From NCBI GenBank assembly GCA_964475415.1, contig CAYYWZ010000034.1, positions 1 through 39,723 of the forward strand: a stretch of 39,723 nucleotides of DNA. Direction: 5' to 3'. The notes beneath the pieces are model-generated. The model did not search any database. It was not told where the DNA came from and saw only the letters and a program-made list of their open reading frames with translations. The DNA comes from CALCMJ01 sp964475415. GTDB lineage: Bacteria > Bacteroidota > Bacteroidia > Chitinophagales > Saprospiraceae. The translations under genes and the position numbers were made by a program. Below, one piece after another: positions 25,773 through 34,671 of this stretch; the first letter of the stretch is position 1, and every line of letters begins with the position of its first letter.

Positions 25773-27479
25773 ATGAAAAAGCAATTATTGTTCCTAACAC
25801 TTCTTTGTAATAGCTTTATTTTATATTGTTTAGACAATAGTTGCCTGCTTTTAGATTCAGTTCCACCGGATGGGTTATTATTTAAAAACGGTATATATCC
25901 AGAGTGGATTAATTTTACTAAAGATGACTTTTATTTTCCTACAGAAGATAATATTAGAACTAAATACAATGAGCGATTTGTAAGCTCAATAATTAGTCAA
26001 GGAGATTTTATATACATTTTAGAAAATACAATTGATATAAGACCTGGTATAGATCCAGACGGATTTATATTAAGAAAAATTGAAAAAGAAACTGGAGAAG
26101 AAATTTGGGCTTATCATAATACATTTTTTTCGGGAAATAGTAATCATGAGTCATTTCATTTAGAATCTATACTAAGTATAAATGAAGATGAGATTTTAGT
26201 TCAAGGCTTAAGGCAATTTCCATTCATTGACAATGACTTTCCTTTTTGGCTGCTTGGACCAGTTAATGCCACCCCCGTTGTTTACACTATTTCTAATACA
26301 GATGGGGAAATAATAGATATCAAAATTTCGTCTGATTCTACTTTACTTGATGTTAAAAGCAATTATAGATTTGGTAGCCAATCTTTAATAGAAAATAGCA
26401 ATAAGTTCTACTACTTATATGGAGGGCCAAATCGTAAAGAGAATGGTGTTATGATATTTGAAATGGATGAAAATCTAGAGTTTATTGATACAAGCACATT
26501 TAGTCAGATTAAAATAGAAGGACCTGAAAATGTACTTTCATCAAATATTAAACCCTACCAAATAAGGAGTTTAGGAAATAATAAATATGTTTTTTCATAC
26601 AGATATGTAAAAGATTGGGGAAATATATTTGGGGATGATCACTTAATACAGATAGCTATAGTGGATTTAAGTGATCCTGAAATTCCAAATGTTATAAATA
26701 GAATTAACTTAAATGAATACTTCATAGAAGATTATCATGTAGATGATTTTATGATAAGTGTAATAGATGAGTCTATAGTAATACAAAAAGAAAGTTATAA
26801 TGGCGTATTAGATCAGTATTGGTTGTTGTGGATGGATATGGATGGAAACATAAAAGCTCACATACCTTCGATTAATACCTTAGAAAACTATTATAGAAAT
26901 GGAATTACACCTTGTTATTCCGATGATTATCAACTTATTGCTTATGCTGCAAAAGATGGGAATAGCAAGATTGATTTATTGACTTTTTCTCAAAATGATA
27001 GTACACCTACAATTTTGAAAACACTAGAATTAGAAAATGAAAATCACGCTCTAATTAATTATACAGGAAAAGTAATTGGAAATCAATTAATTCTTGGTGG
27101 TTGGCTTGCAACTATTATTGGCGAAAACAGTCCTGAATCTAATAGAGCAAGATATGTATATAACCTATCTCTTAACCTAGATAAACTAGGCATAGATCTC
27201 TCTGTAGACACAGAAGAAGTCGCTGAGCTAAGTCCAGCTCCTATTCTATATCCTAATCCATCAGATGGAGTTTTTATTTTGAAAGATTATAATGCGGTAG
27301 CTTTTGCTTATTGTACGATTACGGATGCCCAAGGAAGGGTAGTAAAGAAGATTTTGAAAGAAGATCTACAGGATTCTAAGATCGATCTAAAGAATCTGGC
27401 AAATGGTAATTATTTTGTTACTTTTTATGATAGAAAAAATGTGCAAATGTATGAGTCTAGCAGTGTTGTAAAGCTATAA
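25773..27479 (+). CDS. Unit 3 exported T9SS protein of unknown function
   Basis: 568 residues. Signal peptide MKKQLLFLTLLCNSFILYCL. Family blocks: EWINFTKDDFYFPTEDNIR, PGIDPDGFILRKIEKETGEE, WAYHNTFFSGN, YGGPNRKENGVMI, YRYVKDWGNIFGDDHL, AIVDLSDPE and LILGGW. The T9SS sorting domain (LYPNPSDGVFILKDYNAVAF, ending SSSVVKL) is clearly different at the DNA level from the near-identical pair in units 1 and 2. The body is closer to unit 1 than unit 2 by eye. No catalytic motif recognised. The 184 bases after it contain a 14-base perfect palindrome at 27524-27537 and an extragenic repeat but no gene. Confidence 0.82.
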   Translation: MKKQLLFLTLLCNSFILYCLDNSCLLLDSVPPDGLLFKNGIYPEWINFTKDDFYFPTEDNIRTKYNERFVSSIISQGDFIYILENTIDIRPGIDPDGFILRKIEKETGEEIWAYHNTFFSGNSNHESFHLESILSINEDEILVQGLRQFPFIDNDFPFWLLGPVNATPVVYTISNTDGEIIDIKISSDSTLLDVKSNYRFGSQSLIENSNKFYYLYGGPNRKENGVMIFEMDENLEFIDTSTFSQIKIEGPENVLSSNIKPYQIRSLGNNKYVFSYRYVKDWGNIFGDDHLIQIAIVDLSDPEIPNVINRINLNEYFIEDYHVDDFMISVIDESIVIQKESYNGVLDQYWLLWMDMDGNIKAHIPSINTLENYYRNGITPCYSDDYQLIAYAAKDGNSKIDLLTFSQNDSTPTILKTLELENENHALINYTGKVIGNQLILGGWLATIIGENSPESNRARYVYNLSLNLDKLGIDLSVDTEEVAELSPAPILYPNPSDGVFILKDYNAVAFAYCTITDAQGRVVKKILKEDLQDSKIDLKNLANGNYFVTFYDRKNVQMYESSSVVKL

Positions 27480-27554
27480 GAAAGTGAAGATTAACGATTT
27501 TCTCACAATACCCGCATCGAGAAAACTAAATTTAGTTAGTAGAAAAGCAAAAAT

Positions 27555-27594
27555 AAATCCTTGCAATCCCTTTATCCCCTTAAATCCGTGATGC
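27555..27594. repeat. Short extragenic repeat with AATCC units
   Basis: The tract contains AAATCC, AATCCC, TATCCCC and AAATCCGTG at roughly 10-base spacing. On the minus strand it reads as GGATTT/GGGATT units starting with CACGGATTT. I recall similar CACGGATT-GGGATT elements scattered between genes in Bacteroidota, but I could not check this. Confidence 0.4.
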
Positions 27595-27597
27595 AAA

Positions 27598-27643
27598 CAA
27601 TAAAAAGCCCTCACTAAATCTAATTAGCAAAGGCTTTGTATTG
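27598..27643 (-). terminator. Terminator of trxA
   Basis: Stem CAATA-AAAGCC / GGCTTT-TATTG with one mismatch and a long loop that has its own CTAA/TTAG pairing. On the minus strand it ends GGCTTTTTATTG, 20 bases after the trxA stop. Confidence 0.6.
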
Positions 27644-27663
27644 TTGCAATAATCTAAGAGATC

Positions 27664-27981
27664 TTAGATATGTGCATCTATCTTTTCTGCTAATGCAGCC
27701 TTCGTAGTTGCTCCTACTTGCTTATCTACTACTTCTCCATTTTTGATAAAGAGAATCGTAGGGATACTTCGTACTCCGTATTTCATAGACACTTCAGGGT
27801 TATGATCTACATTAACCTTTCCTATAGTTGCTTTACCATCGTAGTCTTTTGCTAGATCTTCTATGATTGGAGTTACTAGTCTGCACGGACCGCACCATTC
27901 TGCCCAGAAGTCTACAACTGATAAACCTCCGTTGTCTAGAGCTGTTTCCTTAAAGTTTGCATCGGTAAATTCAAAAGCCAT
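27664..27981 (-). CDS. trxA: Thioredoxin
   Basis: 105 residues, normal length. Active site W-C30-G-P-C33 in FWAEWCGPCR, buried Asp in VVDFWA, cis-Pro in RSIPTILFIKNGE and the C-terminal QVGATTKAALAEKI. A cytoplasmic dithiol reductant for ribonucleotide reductase, peroxiredoxins and others, kept reduced by thioredoxin reductase. It has no signal peptide. Transcribed away from DUF3810, with 121 bases between the start codons. Confidence 0.96.
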   Translation of the reverse strand: MAFEFTDANFKETALDNGGLSVVDFWAEWCGPCRLVTPIIEDLAKDYDGKATIGKVNVDHNPEVSMKYGVRSIPTILFIKNGEVVDKQVGATTKAALAEKIDAHI

Positions 27982-28076
27982 TTCGTATTTTTTTTTTGTG
28001 TATTAATTCTAACTAATTTCCTAACGCGACATTTATGTATAAAGTTGCAAAAAATTATATTTATTATGAAGATAAC

Positions 28077-28084
28077 TATCTTTG
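28077..28084 (+). promoter_or_regulatory. Likely promoter -7 box of the DUF3810 gene
   Basis: TATCTTTG, an exact TAnnTTTG match, ends 18 bases before the DUF3810 ATG. No good -33 TTTG is found at 19-21 bases upstream. Confidence 0.45.
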
Positions 28085-28102
28085 ACATTCTGATATGAGT
28101 AT

Positions 28103-29158
28103 ATGAAAATCCATCCGAGAAGTTATATAGGCCTGTTACTACTAGTAATTTTAGTAATCTTAATTTTAGTATTCCAAAAATTCCCTGAATTTTGTAATGC
28201 TATCTATACAAATGGACTATTTGTAGTATTTAGGACAATGTATGATTTTACACTGGGTAATCTCCCATTTCCTAGTATTTACCTCATCTTACCCTGCTTA
28301 CTGTTCTATCTTTTTTATGAATTATTCCATTCTAATAAGCTAGGGCGGTGGGTTGCCATAAGATTTCTATTTAATTTTTTTGGTGTATTTATCTTTTGTT
28401 TTTATCTTCTATGGGGCTTCAATTATTATGCACCTACCCTTAGTTCTAGAATGGAATTACAAGAGGTACAACTAGATAAACAGTATATAATAGATCAAAT
28501 AAATGTCATTTCGCCTAAGATCCAAACACTAAGACATTCCATAAGTCAAGATACTAGTCTCAACTTTCTGGCGGAGAAAAACTTGAATTTTGAAGATTCT
28601 ATAAGGAAAGAGTTAGAAGAACTTATCTCTACGTATGGCTACAATATCAATGGAAAGGTAAGGGTCAAAGGATTGATAGAAGGAGTGCTATTGAGGTTTA
28701 GAACTTCTGGAATCTATATTCCCTATGTATTAGAAGGACATCTGGATAAGGGACTACATCCTTTGCAATGGCCGTTTACTATGGCGCATGAAATGGCTCA
28801 TGGTTATGGCGTAACGGATGAGCGAGAATGTAATTTTTTGGCCTTTGTTATTACGACTAATATATCTCAGAAAGAGGTTCAATATTCTGGTTATGTAGCT
28901 TATTGGAGATACCTTATGGGGGCGCTCAAAAAAGTGGATAGAGAAAAATTTACACAATTATATAATGAGATGGATCCACTTTTTCTTAAGGATCTGCAAA
29001 GCATTTACGCATACGTAGACCGTTTTCCTGAATGGTTGCCTTATGCAAGAGACAAAATCTATGATAATTATCTAAAAGCACATGGTGTCAATGATGGAAT
29101 CATCTCTTATGGTAAGATGATAGAAATGATAGCAGCTTATAATATGAAGATGAAGTAA
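28103..29158 (+). CDS. DUF3810 membrane protein with HExxH metallopeptidase-like motif
   Basis: 351 residues. Three membrane segments lie at about 8-24, 56-72 and 85-106. A large domain follows with HEMAH at 229-233, then GYGVTDERECNFLAF; the zinc-ligand candidates are His229, His233 and Glu240 or Glu242, as in gluzincin-like peptidases. This matches DUF3810, a family found mainly in Bacteroidota and Firmicutes. The function is not known; membrane-bound peptidase activity is inferred from the motif. It converges on xseB with 9 bases between the stops. Confidence 0.85.
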   Translation: MKIHPRSYIGLLLLVILVILILVFQKFPEFCNAIYTNGLFVVFRTMYDFTLGNLPFPSIYLILPCLLFYLFYELFHSNKLGRWVAIRFLFNFFGVFIFCFYLLWGFNYYAPTLSSRMELQEVQLDKQYIIDQINVISPKIQTLRHSISQDTSLNFLAEKNLNFEDSIRKELEELISTYGYNINGKVRVKGLIEGVLLRFRTSGIYIPYVLEGHLDKGLHPLQWPFTMAHEMAHGYGVTDERECNFLAFVITTNISQKEVQYSGYVAYWRYLMGALKKVDREKFTQLYNEMDPLFLKDLQSIYAYVDRFPEWLPYARDKIYDNYLKAHGVNDGIISYGKMIEMIAAYNMKMK

Positions 29159-29167
29159 GTAGAGTTT

Positions 29168-29365
29168 CTACTTTTGTTTAGATTCTCCATTTATAGAAGA
29201 TTCAATAGCGCGCAATTTATTTTTACAAAACTCTACTAAAAAGTTAGCTCTGCTTACTTTTTCGGTTAGTTGATCGATACTTGTATCTTCAGACTCTAGA
29301 TCTCGTACTAGTAGGTCTAATTCTGACCAAGCTTCATCATAAGATTTAGGTGTTTTCATTTTCAT
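29168..29365 (-). CDS. xseB: Exodeoxyribonuclease VII small subunit
   Basis: 65 residues, typical size. Pattern SYDEAWSELDLLVRDLESED, then SIDQLTEKVSRANFLVEFCK and a short tail. Several small subunits bind one large subunit and the enzyme cuts single-stranded DNA into short pieces in mismatch repair. ATG at 29365, seven bases after the xseA stop, so cotranscribed. Confidence 0.93.
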   Translation of the reverse strand: MKMKTPKSYDEAWSELDLLVRDLESEDTSIDQLTEKVSRANFLVEFCKNKLRAIESSINGESKQK

Positions 29366-29372
29366 GTGTATC

Positions 29373-30602
29373 TTATTTAGTAGGTATTATTATTTCTTTT
29401 CCGTCTATAAACTCCAGTTCAATTTCTTTTTTATTCTTAAGTGCTTTTTTTATGGGTATATGTTTGCCGTCTTGTCTTACGATTACATATCCTTTTTTGA
29501 GCACAGAGGCGATAGTGTTGCTGCTTATAATACGGCTTACCATGTCTAGTTTGTTTTCCTGTCTTTGTATTACTCTTTGGGTGATCTCTGGTATGCTCAA
29601 TACTAGGTGATCTAGTGCTAAGATTTTTTTCTGGATAATTCTTCCAGCTAGGTTGCTTAAGATAACTTCCTTAGCTTCTACGTCAGCCTTTGAAGATCCA
29701 ACAATTTGATCAGCTACAAATAATATCTCATTCTGTAAGGCTAGAATATTTTCTTCGAAATTTAGATTGTGCTCGATTAGAAAACTTGCCACTGCTGTCG
29801 GTGTCTTGAGCGAGGTATGCGCTACTAGATCTGTGATGGTCTGGTCTATATCGTGGCCAATACCTATGACTAATGGCAGTTGACTTCTAGATATCTCCAT
29901 AGCGATATTATAACTATCGAAGCAAGATAGATCTAGCTTGGAACCTCCACCTCTTATGATCACGGTACAATCATAGAGATCTGATTTTTCTTTTATGTCT
30001 CTCAGGCTAGCAACTATTTCTCTCTCTGCATTTCCTCCTTGTACACTGGAATTGAACAAGGTAATATTATAGTTATAGCCATAACTATTATCATTGAGTT
30101 CTTGCATGAAATCTTGCAATCCTGCTGCAGTCTTAGAACTTACTACAGCAATATTTTGTATAACAGAGGGAAGGGCAAGGGTACTATTGATTTCTAGGAT
30201 CCCTTCCTTTTTTAGCTGCTCGTATACCTTTCTTTTTGATAATTCATGCTGTCCTATTGTATAGCTAGGATCTATATCGAGGACTACAAGTTTGAGACCA
30301 TATTTCTCATTGAAGTCTAGCTCTACTTTTATTTTTATTTCAGAGCCATCTTGGAGAATAGCGTTGGTGAGGTCTCCTAGTTTTTTTTTGATAAACAGAA
30401 AGGTCTTGTACCAAATTATAGCAGAGGACTTCGCTTTGATCTCACCACTTGCTTCATCCTTTTCTATAAGCTCTAGATAGTATTGTCCACGGGATTCCTT
30501 GCACTGACCTATTTCGCATTGTATCCAGATGGGCTCTTCAAAGTTAAGCGCTATAACCCTACGGATATATTCATTGAGATCATATAATGTGTAAGCTTCC
30601 AA
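29373..30602 (-). CDS. xseA: Exodeoxyribonuclease VII large subunit
   Basis: 409 residues. N-terminal OB-fold (FEEPIWIQCEIGQCKESRGQ), catalytic core with SSKTAAGLQDFMQEL, VIIRGGGSKLDLSCFDS and VIGIGHDIDQTITDLVAHTS followed by KTPTAVASFLIEHN, then coiled-coil and the C-terminal KKGYVIVRQDGKHI. The start must be TTG at 30602, because it yields the conserved YTLYDLNEYI opening and no in-frame ATG lies nearby. Forms the nuclease with XseB. Confidence 0.95.
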   Translation of the reverse strand: MEAYTLYDLNEYIRRVIALNFEEPIWIQCEIGQCKESRGQYYLELIEKDEASGEIKAKSSAIIWYKTFLFIKKKLGDLTNAILQDGSEIKIKVELDFNEKYGLKLVVLDIDPSYTIGQHELSKRKVYEQLKKEGILEINSTLALPSVIQNIAVVSSKTAAGLQDFMQELNDNSYGYNYNITLFNSSVQGGNAEREIVASLRDIKEKSDLYDCTVIIRGGGSKLDLSCFDSYNIAMEISRSQLPLVIGIGHDIDQTITDLVAHTSLKTPTAVASFLIEHNLNFEENILALQNEILFVADQIVGSSKADVEAKEVILSNLAGRIIQKKILALDHLVLSIPEITQRVIQRQENKLDMVSRIISSNTIASVLKKGYVIVRQDGKHIPIKKALKNKKEIELEFIDGKEIIIPTK

Positions 30603-30703
30603 TATATAGTAAAATCTATTATACGTGTAAAGAAATGAATATATAATCGAATATCACAGATTGGGTCATGAAATATTTTGATTCCCATAAATTAGAAAAA
30701 AAA

Positions 30704-30732
30704 AGACCTCTTATTTAGCATATAAGAGGTCT
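30704..30732 (-). terminator. Terminator of the TonB-like gene
   Basis: 11-bp stem AGACCTCTTAT / ATAAGAGGTCT with a TTAGCAT loop, followed on the minus strand by a run of eight or more T residues. 21 bases after the stop. Confidence 0.88.
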
Positions 30733-30753
30733 ATATATTGTAAGCTTTTCTAA

Positions 30754-31740
30754 TTATCCTCCTATTAAAGCATTTATATTAGAAAGTACTATTGTAATTT
30801 TACCACATTGCTCATCAGGAGCTCTCAGATCTGGTTCTACCTTATATCCGTATAGTGCTTTCATTACTTGTTTTAACTTATCTCTTTGTATAATAGCAGT
30901 AGTTTCTCTTTCTTCGATTTCTACATAAGTTACGCCACCTCTTCTGTTTACACAGAATTTAGCTACGATCTTTTTCCCTTGCTGGTTTTCAAAACCTACT
31001 TTTATAACTTCTTTGATATTTCTGTAGATAACACGTCTACCGAAAACACCATCTCCAGACTCATCATATTCTCCCTCTCCTGATCCACCAGTACCTATAC
31101 CGCTAGTATCATCATCTCCAGATTTATCTTTTCCCTTTCCATCACCTTTAGATCCTTTGCCTGTTCCCGTAGATTCTCCTTCTTTTCTAGAAGGAGCACC
31201 TTCTGTTTCACTAGGTCTTTTTGATGTTTCCTTAGAAGGTATTCTTTTAGGTGTGCTAGGTTTTGCAGCAGGTTTTTCGATTTTTACTGGCTCTGGTTCT
31301 GGCTCTGGAATTTCTTCTGGCTCAGGAGCTTCTATTTCTACTGTCTCTTCTACAGCAGTTACCTCTACCTCTTCCTCCACAACAGTTTCTGATATAACTG
31401 GATCCGTAGGTGTCGGAGGCGTAGGTGTAGGTTCTGGAGTTTTTATTTCTACTGGTTTAGGTTCCAGTTCTTTTACCTCTGTTTCCTGAATTTGTTCTAC
31501 AGGTTCTGCTTTGGGTCTAGCTGCACCTTCTGTGGATTGCGCTTTGTCACTATTAGAACTTGGGGAATTTGTAAATTCTATATCTTCAAAATTTACTTCT
31601 ATGATGTATTGATTTTCTTCAGCTTGGTTTACAGGACACCCTATGAAAAAAGCTAATAAGATAACCAATGAGTGTATCAAAAGGGAGGTTCTCATGCCCT
31701 TTTTCTTATTCTCTTTCTCGGATTTGATTACTTCGTACAT
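30754..31740 (-). CDS. TonB-like energy transducer with long Pro/Glu and Gly-rich linkers
   Basis: 328 residues. A short basic cytoplasmic start is followed by one membrane segment (SLLIHSLVILLAFFIGCPV), an alternating Pro/Glu/Lys periplasmic region (about 70-165), then a Gly/Ser/Asp/Lys-rich stretch (about 165-230). The C-terminal domain (about 232-328, starting GVFGRRVIYRN and including VAKFCVNRRGGVTYVEI and CGKITIVLSN) matches the TonB/AgmX-type C-terminal fold of Bacteroidota. TonB passes inner-membrane energy from ExbB/ExbD to outer-membrane receptors. No ExbB/ExbD or receptor gene is adjacent. The extra Gly-rich segment is longer than usual. Confidence 0.8.
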   Translation of the reverse strand: MYEVIKSEKENKKKGMRTSLLIHSLVILLAFFIGCPVNQAEENQYIIEVNFEDIEFTNSPSSNSDKAQSTEGAARPKAEPVEQIQETEVKELEPKPVEIKTPEPTPTPPTPTDPVISETVVEEEVEVTAVEETVEIEAPEPEEIPEPEPEPVKIEKPAAKPSTPKRIPSKETSKRPSETEGAPSRKEGESTGTGKGSKGDGKGKDKSGDDDTSGIGTGGSGEGEYDESGDGVFGRRVIYRNIKEVIKVGFENQQGKKIVAKFCVNRRGGVTYVEIEERETTAIIQRDKLKQVMKALYGYKVEPDLRAPDEQCGKITIVLSNINALIGG

Positions 31741-32222
31741 ACGCCTTTTTTGTTATAGGACGATAATTGTGTGTAGATTGTGTTAAGATTATTCTAATGA
31801 TTTCTCAATAAAAACATAAAAACCTAAGTTTTTATTCTCTTACATCCCACATTATATCCTCAGTTTGGATAGCCAAATTAAACAAATCTTAGTTATTAAT
31901 TGATAATTGATGGTTAATTAATGCTTAGTTTTCTCCTATTATAAAACGATTAGATATGTAGTATTTTTAATATTTCCCTAATTAATTACAGTAATTTGAT
32001 ATACTTTATACCTAATCTACTCTAAAGGCAAGTATATAATTCATTAGAGTTTTAATATGATGAATATCAACTTAATTGACATAAAACACTTGTTAATAAA
32101 TTATGTCTGTAAAAAGGATTAGAGATGGTTTTTTAAGCTTAATAGACTAAGATTAGTTAACTTGTATTCTTAGGATGAGGCTTATGTTAATAGGGCTTGT
32201 TATATCGTATTTTAAATAAAAA
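31741..32222. other. Long AT-rich divergent intergenic region
   Basis: 482 bases without a supported gene between the TonB-like gene and the FG-GAP gene. It has an 8-bp hairpin ATAAAAAC-CTAA-GTTTTTAT at 31816-31835 and several TTAATTA-like near repeats around 31890-31925. No TAnnTTTG with good spacing was found. It should carry both promoters. Confidence 0.5.
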
Positions 32223-34490
32223 ATGCCTAGATACATGAGAAAAGTACTATTATTCGTGAGCTGCTTTTTTGTAACTTTTGTTATGCAAGGACAGCAGATC
32301 GATAGATTCGATTGTAGTGTTATGTCTGATGGAGTAGAGGTACTTAACCCATTTACTGGAGGGTATGAAGCGCCACAGTTTTCTCAGACTGATTATGATA
32401 ATGATGGAGACATGGATTTATTTGTCTTTGATCGAGCAGGGAATGTGATTACTTTTTTCTTATATGAGGATGGACAATATATTTTTGCACCTGAGGTAAA
32501 AGCGCAATTTCCTCCTATAGATGGTTGGGCGTTGCTAAAGGATTATAACAATGATGGAGTAGAAGATTTGTTTATGGCAAGCACACCTAACTTCGATGCA
32601 GTAGAAGTTAGAAAGGGAACTAGAAATGGAGACATGATAGAATATACTTTATTAGAGTTTCCTGAGGATGATCAAGATATCTTATATTTCCAGCTAGGTA
32701 GTACTAGAACAAACGTAACCGTGGAAAGGAATGATATTCCTGCAATTGTAGATGTCGATAATGATGGAGATATAGATATACTTTCCTTTAGCCCAGGCGG
32801 AAGTGAGATATTTTATTACAGAAATCTAGTTATTGAGAATGGTGAGGATTTTGATGACTTTACTATAGAGCTAGGGGATTTGTGTTTTGGTAAAATAGAG
32901 GAAGCGGGTTTTACAGAAGAGATTTTTTTAAGTGATGATCCTGATAAGTGCGCATCTGATTTTACAACTAAGGATACGGACGAAGAGCATAAGCTGCATG
33001 CTGGGTCTACCATCTTAGCCTTAGATGGTGATGGAGATGGAGACAAAGAATTAATTATTGGTGATTTGGCTAGTAGTGGTTTAACCTATCTTGAGAATGG
33101 TGGTGATACGGATAATGCATTTATGGTTTCTCAAGATACGGAATTTCCTTCTTATGACAGAGAAGTAGATATACCCACGTTTACAACAGGATTTTATTTG
33201 GATATCGATAATGATGGTGCAAGAGATTTGCTAGCTTCTCCTAACCAAAGAAATAATGTAGCCAATATCGAGAACATTTGGTATTACAGAAATACAGCGA
33301 CAGATGATGCACCAGTTTTTGATTTTGTACAGGATAATTTTTTACAAGAAACGACGCTTGATTTTGGTAGTTTTTCTAGTCCTGTTTTCCAAGACATCAA
33401 CCAAGATGGATTAACAGATCTTGTTGTTGGAACGAGTGGGAGATTTAATCCTTCATTTGCTAACGATCTTAGATTATTATATTATGAAAATATAGGAACA
33501 CTTACAGATCCTGTTTTCGAATTGGTAGATGATGATTGGTTGGGTTTCAATGATTTTAAAGATACGTCTACTAGGCCAGGACTTGCTTTTGGTGACTTAG
33601 ATGATGATGGTGATCAAGATTTATTGATAGGAGATTTTGCTGGTCGTTTATATTATTTTGAAAATACAGCTGGAGCGGGTCAGCCTTTAGATTTTGCAAA
33701 TCCAATTTATGAATTTGCAGATATAAAAGTAAGTAATGCTGCTAAACCTGCTATTGTAGATATAGATCAAGATGGACTAAACGATATAGTCGTAGGCGAA
33801 AGAAATAATAATAATGTAGACGGTAATCTAGGGAGTTTGGTTTTTTACAGAAATATAGGAACAGTAGGTGATCCTCAATTTGATGGGGAAGAATTAGCCG
33901 CATCTAATAATGCAACCTTGGGTGCTGTAAATACGCAGCTTCCCGGGCTATCTGTAGTAGCAAGCGCATCACCTGTATTTGTGAAAGATGGAGATGATTT
34001 TCTTTTGTTTACAGGAAGTGAAATAGGGAGAGTACTTACATTTACAGATATAGCAGGGAATGAAGATGGAGCCTTCACATCTTTATCTATGGATTATGCT
34101 AACCTGAGAGAAGGAGAACGAACATCCTTGTCCGTTGCAGATATTGATAACGACGGATTTTGGGAGATGATCGTAGGAAGTTGGAGAGGTGGACTTTCTT
34201 TTTTTAACACTGATTACCAAGTTAATATTATGAGCTCTACTGATAATGAACCAGTAGTTTCTAGTGATGTGCGTCTATTTCCTAATCCTGCTATAGATAA
34301 GGTATATGTTCAGACAGATGAAGATTTGCAAAGTGTAATTATACGAGATGTAGCTGGTAGAAAACTATTACAACAATTGGTCAAAGATTCAAAAGAGATA
34401 GATGTTTCTAATCTTGGAACAGGGATGTATTACTTAGAATTTAATCTTGTCAATAAGGTAGTTGTAGAGAAACTTATTATAGCTAGATAA
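32223..34490 (+). CDS. FG-GAP/VCBS repeat protein with T9SS sorting domain
   Basis: 755 residues. Signal peptide MRKVLLFVSCFFVTFVMQGQ (the ATG at 32235, codon 5, may be the true start). The body has repeated FG-GAP/VCBS units with calcium loops of form DxDxDGxxDL: DYDNDGDMDLFVF, DVDNDGDIDILSF, DGDGDGDKELIIG, DIDNDGARDLLAS, DINQDGLTDLVVG, DLDDDGDQDLLIG, DIDQDGLNDIVVG and DIDNDGFWEMIVG. These form an integrin-like beta-propeller. The C-terminus is a T9SS type A domain (LFPNPAIDKVYVQTDED, then VIIRDVAGRKLL and GMYYLEFN). Surface or secreted protein of unknown role, possibly adhesion or polymer binding. Confidence 0.88.
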   Translation: MPRYMRKVLLFVSCFFVTFVMQGQQIDRFDCSVMSDGVEVLNPFTGGYEAPQFSQTDYDNDGDMDLFVFDRAGNVITFFLYEDGQYIFAPEVKAQFPPIDGWALLKDYNNDGVEDLFMASTPNFDAVEVRKGTRNGDMIEYTLLEFPEDDQDILYFQLGSTRTNVTVERNDIPAIVDVDNDGDIDILSFSPGGSEIFYYRNLVIENGEDFDDFTIELGDLCFGKIEEAGFTEEIFLSDDPDKCASDFTTKDTDEEHKLHAGSTILALDGDGDGDKELIIGDLASSGLTYLENGGDTDNAFMVSQDTEFPSYDREVDIPTFTTGFYLDIDNDGARDLLASPNQRNNVANIENIWYYRNTATDDAPVFDFVQDNFLQETTLDFGSFSSPVFQDINQDGLTDLVVGTSGRFNPSFANDLRLLYYENIGTLTDPVFELVDDDWLGFNDFKDTSTRPGLAFGDLDDDGDQDLLIGDFAGRLYYFENTAGAGQPLDFANPIYEFADIKVSNAAKPAIVDIDQDGLNDIVVGERNNNNVDGNLGSLVFYRNIGTVGDPQFDGEELAASNNATLGAVNTQLPGLSVVASASPVFVKDGDDFLLFTGSEIGRVLTFTDIAGNEDGAFTSLSMDYANLREGERTSLSVADIDNDGFWEMIVGSWRGGLSFFNTDYQVNIMSSTDNEPVVSSDVRLFPNPAIDKVYVQTDEDLQSVIIRDVAGRKLLQQLVKDSKEIDVSNLGTGMYYLEFNLVNKVVVEKLIIAR

Positions 34491-34671
34491 AGTAATTGTG
34501 CTTAGATAAGGTAGCCCTACTAATATCTATCAAATGTAAACGTGGCTTTAGCCTCATCTGCAATAAACTACCATCGTAAGATAATAGTAGAATAAGAATT
34601 TATAAGCTTGTATAATTTTCGGCGCATAGATACTAATAAATGCAGCTAAGTAAAGATGATTGTTCAAGATG

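Noticed and set aside
21083..27479. Polymorphic toxin or contact-dependent inhibition cassettes with immunity genes
   Set aside because: The tandem pair layout is suggestive, but the long proteins do not vary at the C-terminus; units 1 and 2 share almost the same C-terminal sorting domain, and no nuclease or other toxin motif is seen. The small proteins have export signals, unlike cytoplasmic immunity proteins.
31157..31489. Plus-strand open frame of Gly/Ser/Val repeats
   Set aside because: Antisense of the Pro/Glu-rich TonB-like linker; composition artefact with no start signal or homology.
32056..32121. Very short frame starting ATGATGAATATC in the intergenic region
   Set aside because: Fewer than 20 codons, no export signal, no homology and no ribosome site; treated as noise.
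34561..34580. Partial copy of the yggS 3' end (AATAAACTACC and ATCGTA)
   Set aside because: Only about 18 bases match and a 10-base gap is needed; may be chance in AT-rich sequence.
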